Below are positions 49,071 through 49,766 of a stretch of 49,766 bases of DNA, in pieces. The position numbers and the translations under genes were made by a program. Positions within the stretch are counted from its first letter, which is position 1; each line of letters opens with the position of its first letter. Source of the DNA: Syntrophorhabdaceae bacterium (GTDB lineage Bacteria > Desulfobacterota > Syntrophorhabdia > Syntrophorhabdales > Syntrophorhabdaceae); assembly GCA_028698615.1 (NCBI GenBank), contig JAQVWF010000017.1, positions 1-49,766 on the forward strand. The letters run 5' to 3'. Below the pieces are notes generated by a model. It was given only the letters and a program-made list of their open reading frames with translations. It was not told the DNA's origin and did not search any database.

Positions 49071-49634
49071 ATGAACAAACATGTGCCGGTGTGGCTATGG
49101 GCAACAGCAGCGGCTGCAGGCGTGTTCCTCATCGGATGGGGCGACTGGCTGACTGGATATGAGCTAAATTTTCTGTTGTTCTACTTTGCCCCCATATCGA
49201 TCTGTGCATGGTTTCTTGGGTTTGGGGCATCAGCGGCTTTAGCCGTCCTCAGTATTTTAGTATGGTTAGGAGTGAACTTCTTGACGGGATACACACCCGC
49301 CTCTCATATTATTGCAGTCTGGAACACCATGATCCGTTTCTTTTCCTTCTTGACGATAGGGTGGTCTGTTTCAAGAATAAGGCACGCCCTTGACCATGAG
49401 CACAGCACTGCAGAAGATCTGCGCCGGGCACTTTCTGAGGTTAAGGTTCTCGAGTCCTTCCTCCCCATCTGTGCCGAATGCAAGAAGATCCGTGATCAGC
49501 AGGGTGTTTGGCAAAACCTGGAAGACTATATCGGCCATCACTCAGGCACGCGGTTCTCCCACGGCTACTGTCCGGAGTGTGCCAAAAAGGCGATGGAAGA
49601 AGCGGGTCTGATCGATAGAAAGACCGAACAATAA
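49071..49634 (+). CDS. Membrane protein with C-terminal CxxC...CPxC module
   Basis: The 187-residue protein has three to four membrane helices (about 8-100: VWLWATAAAAGVFLIGWGDW, LLFYFAPISICAWFLGFGAS, ALAVLSILVWLGVNFL, MIRFFSFLTIGWSV), a short helix, then the module FLPICAECKKIRDQQGVWQN followed by LEDYIGHHSGTRFSHGYCPECAKKA, nearly identical in pattern to that at 46484-47116. The membrane part resembles a small sensory input region. GGGAGGG lies 7 bases before the ATG. Function unknown. Confidence 0.78.
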   Translation: MNKHVPVWLWATAAAAGVFLIGWGDWLTGYELNFLLFYFAPISICAWFLGFGASAALAVLSILVWLGVNFLTGYTPASHIIAVWNTMIRFFSFLTIGWSVSRIRHALDHEHSTAEDLRRALSEVKVLESFLPICAECKKIRDQQGVWQNLEDYIGHHSGTRFSHGYCPECAKKAMEEAGLIDRKTEQ

Positions 49635-49715
49635 CCTCCAAACGCTTACCCATAATATTTCAGCAGCCAGACAGCTTTCCGGATATATAACGTAAACGAT
49701 TGATGGTAAGGATAA

Positions 49716-49766
49716 TGCGAGAGAGGGGACTTGAACCCCTATGGTTTAACCCGCTGGATCCTAAGT
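49716..49766 (-). tRNA. tRNA-Leu (anticodon UAG), 3' part
   Basis: On the minus strand the sequence runs from the anticodon loop CTTAGGA (anticodon TAG, forward CTA at 49761-49763) through the anticodon stem TCCAG, a long variable arm, the T arm AGGGG-TTCAAGT-CCCCT and the 3' acceptor strand CTCTCGC with discriminator A at 49716. The long variable arm and A73 fit leucine. CCA is not encoded. The 5' half lies beyond the window. Confidence 0.9.

Noticed and set aside
1-49766. CRISPR array, rRNA genes or prophage
   Set aside because: No regularly spaced direct repeats with unique spacers, no rRNA sequence and no cluster of phage genes were seen; the heptamer repeats are too short and contiguous to be CRISPR.

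Overview
The window looks like a chromosomal segment of an anaerobic, GC-rich deltaproteobacterium-type organism (Desulfobacterota), most plausibly a syntrophic one of the Syntrophorhabdus kind. This rests on gene content, not on any marker gene: a long electron-transfer flavoprotein/heterodisulfide-reductase (Etf-Hdr) operon, a lysine 2,3-aminomutase/acetyl-beta-lysine pair, many PAS-type sensors, and no oxygen-respiration genes.

Region 1 (about 1-11,866) is one tightly packed ten-gene operon, mostly with 1-14 base overlaps: soluble HdrD-like Fe-S protein, EtfB, EtfA, an HdrA-like flavoprotein carrying a large GltD-type insertion, a second HdrA, MvhD, an FrhB/FdhB-like Fe-S flavoprotein, HdrC, HdrB and a third HdrA. 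It is preceded by a good sigma-54 type -24/-12 promoter and an upstream palindrome. Together the genes describe a soluble multi-flavin, multi-cluster electron hub that could connect acyl-CoA dehydrogenase electrons (through Etf) to Hdr-type bifurcation or confurcation and to NAD(P)H or another two-electron carrier. This is the most interesting system in the window.

Region 2 (11,881-20,908) holds an L,D-transpeptidase and then a GntR-regulated ABC-transporter operon of the branched-chain amino acid/amide family, with an isochorismatase-like cysteine hydrolase inserted between ATPase and permease genes. A glycerate 2-kinase and a cold-shock protein with a strong terminator follow. Both the GntR gene and the glycerate kinase gene have promoters placed exactly 7 bases before the ATG, predicting leaderless mRNAs.

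Region 3 (20,909-31,950) is gene-poor and partly decayed: an orphan pilin with a broken prepilin site, a large Pat-like acyl-CoA synthetase/GNAT protein, ablB-ablA for N-epsilon-acetyl-beta-lysine, a truncated REP-associated transposase pseudogene, YihY, a PhoU-like helical protein, a Nudix hydrolase, a bactofilin and a TIGR04076 protein.

Region 4 (32,050-44,870) is ordinary housekeeping and stress content: YchF-like NTPase, ComM, ManC, sirtuin, P1 peptidase, PurE, Crp-type regulator, HD-GYP protein, AI-2E-type permease, YtxH and DUF948 proteins, an Fe-S flavoprotein coupled to a TtcA-like enzyme, DUF2752 and DUF4234 proteins. Its spacers carry a family of heptamer-phased repeats; in two places the repeat supplies the -35 element of a likely promoter.

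Region 5 (44,961-49,766) is a signalling cluster: a PAS-LuxR gene broken by a one-base change in a G6 run, a PAS protein and a membrane protein sharing the same CxxC...CPxC C-terminal module, a PAS histidine kinase without a receiver, and the 3' part of a tRNA-Leu(UAG) at the right edge.
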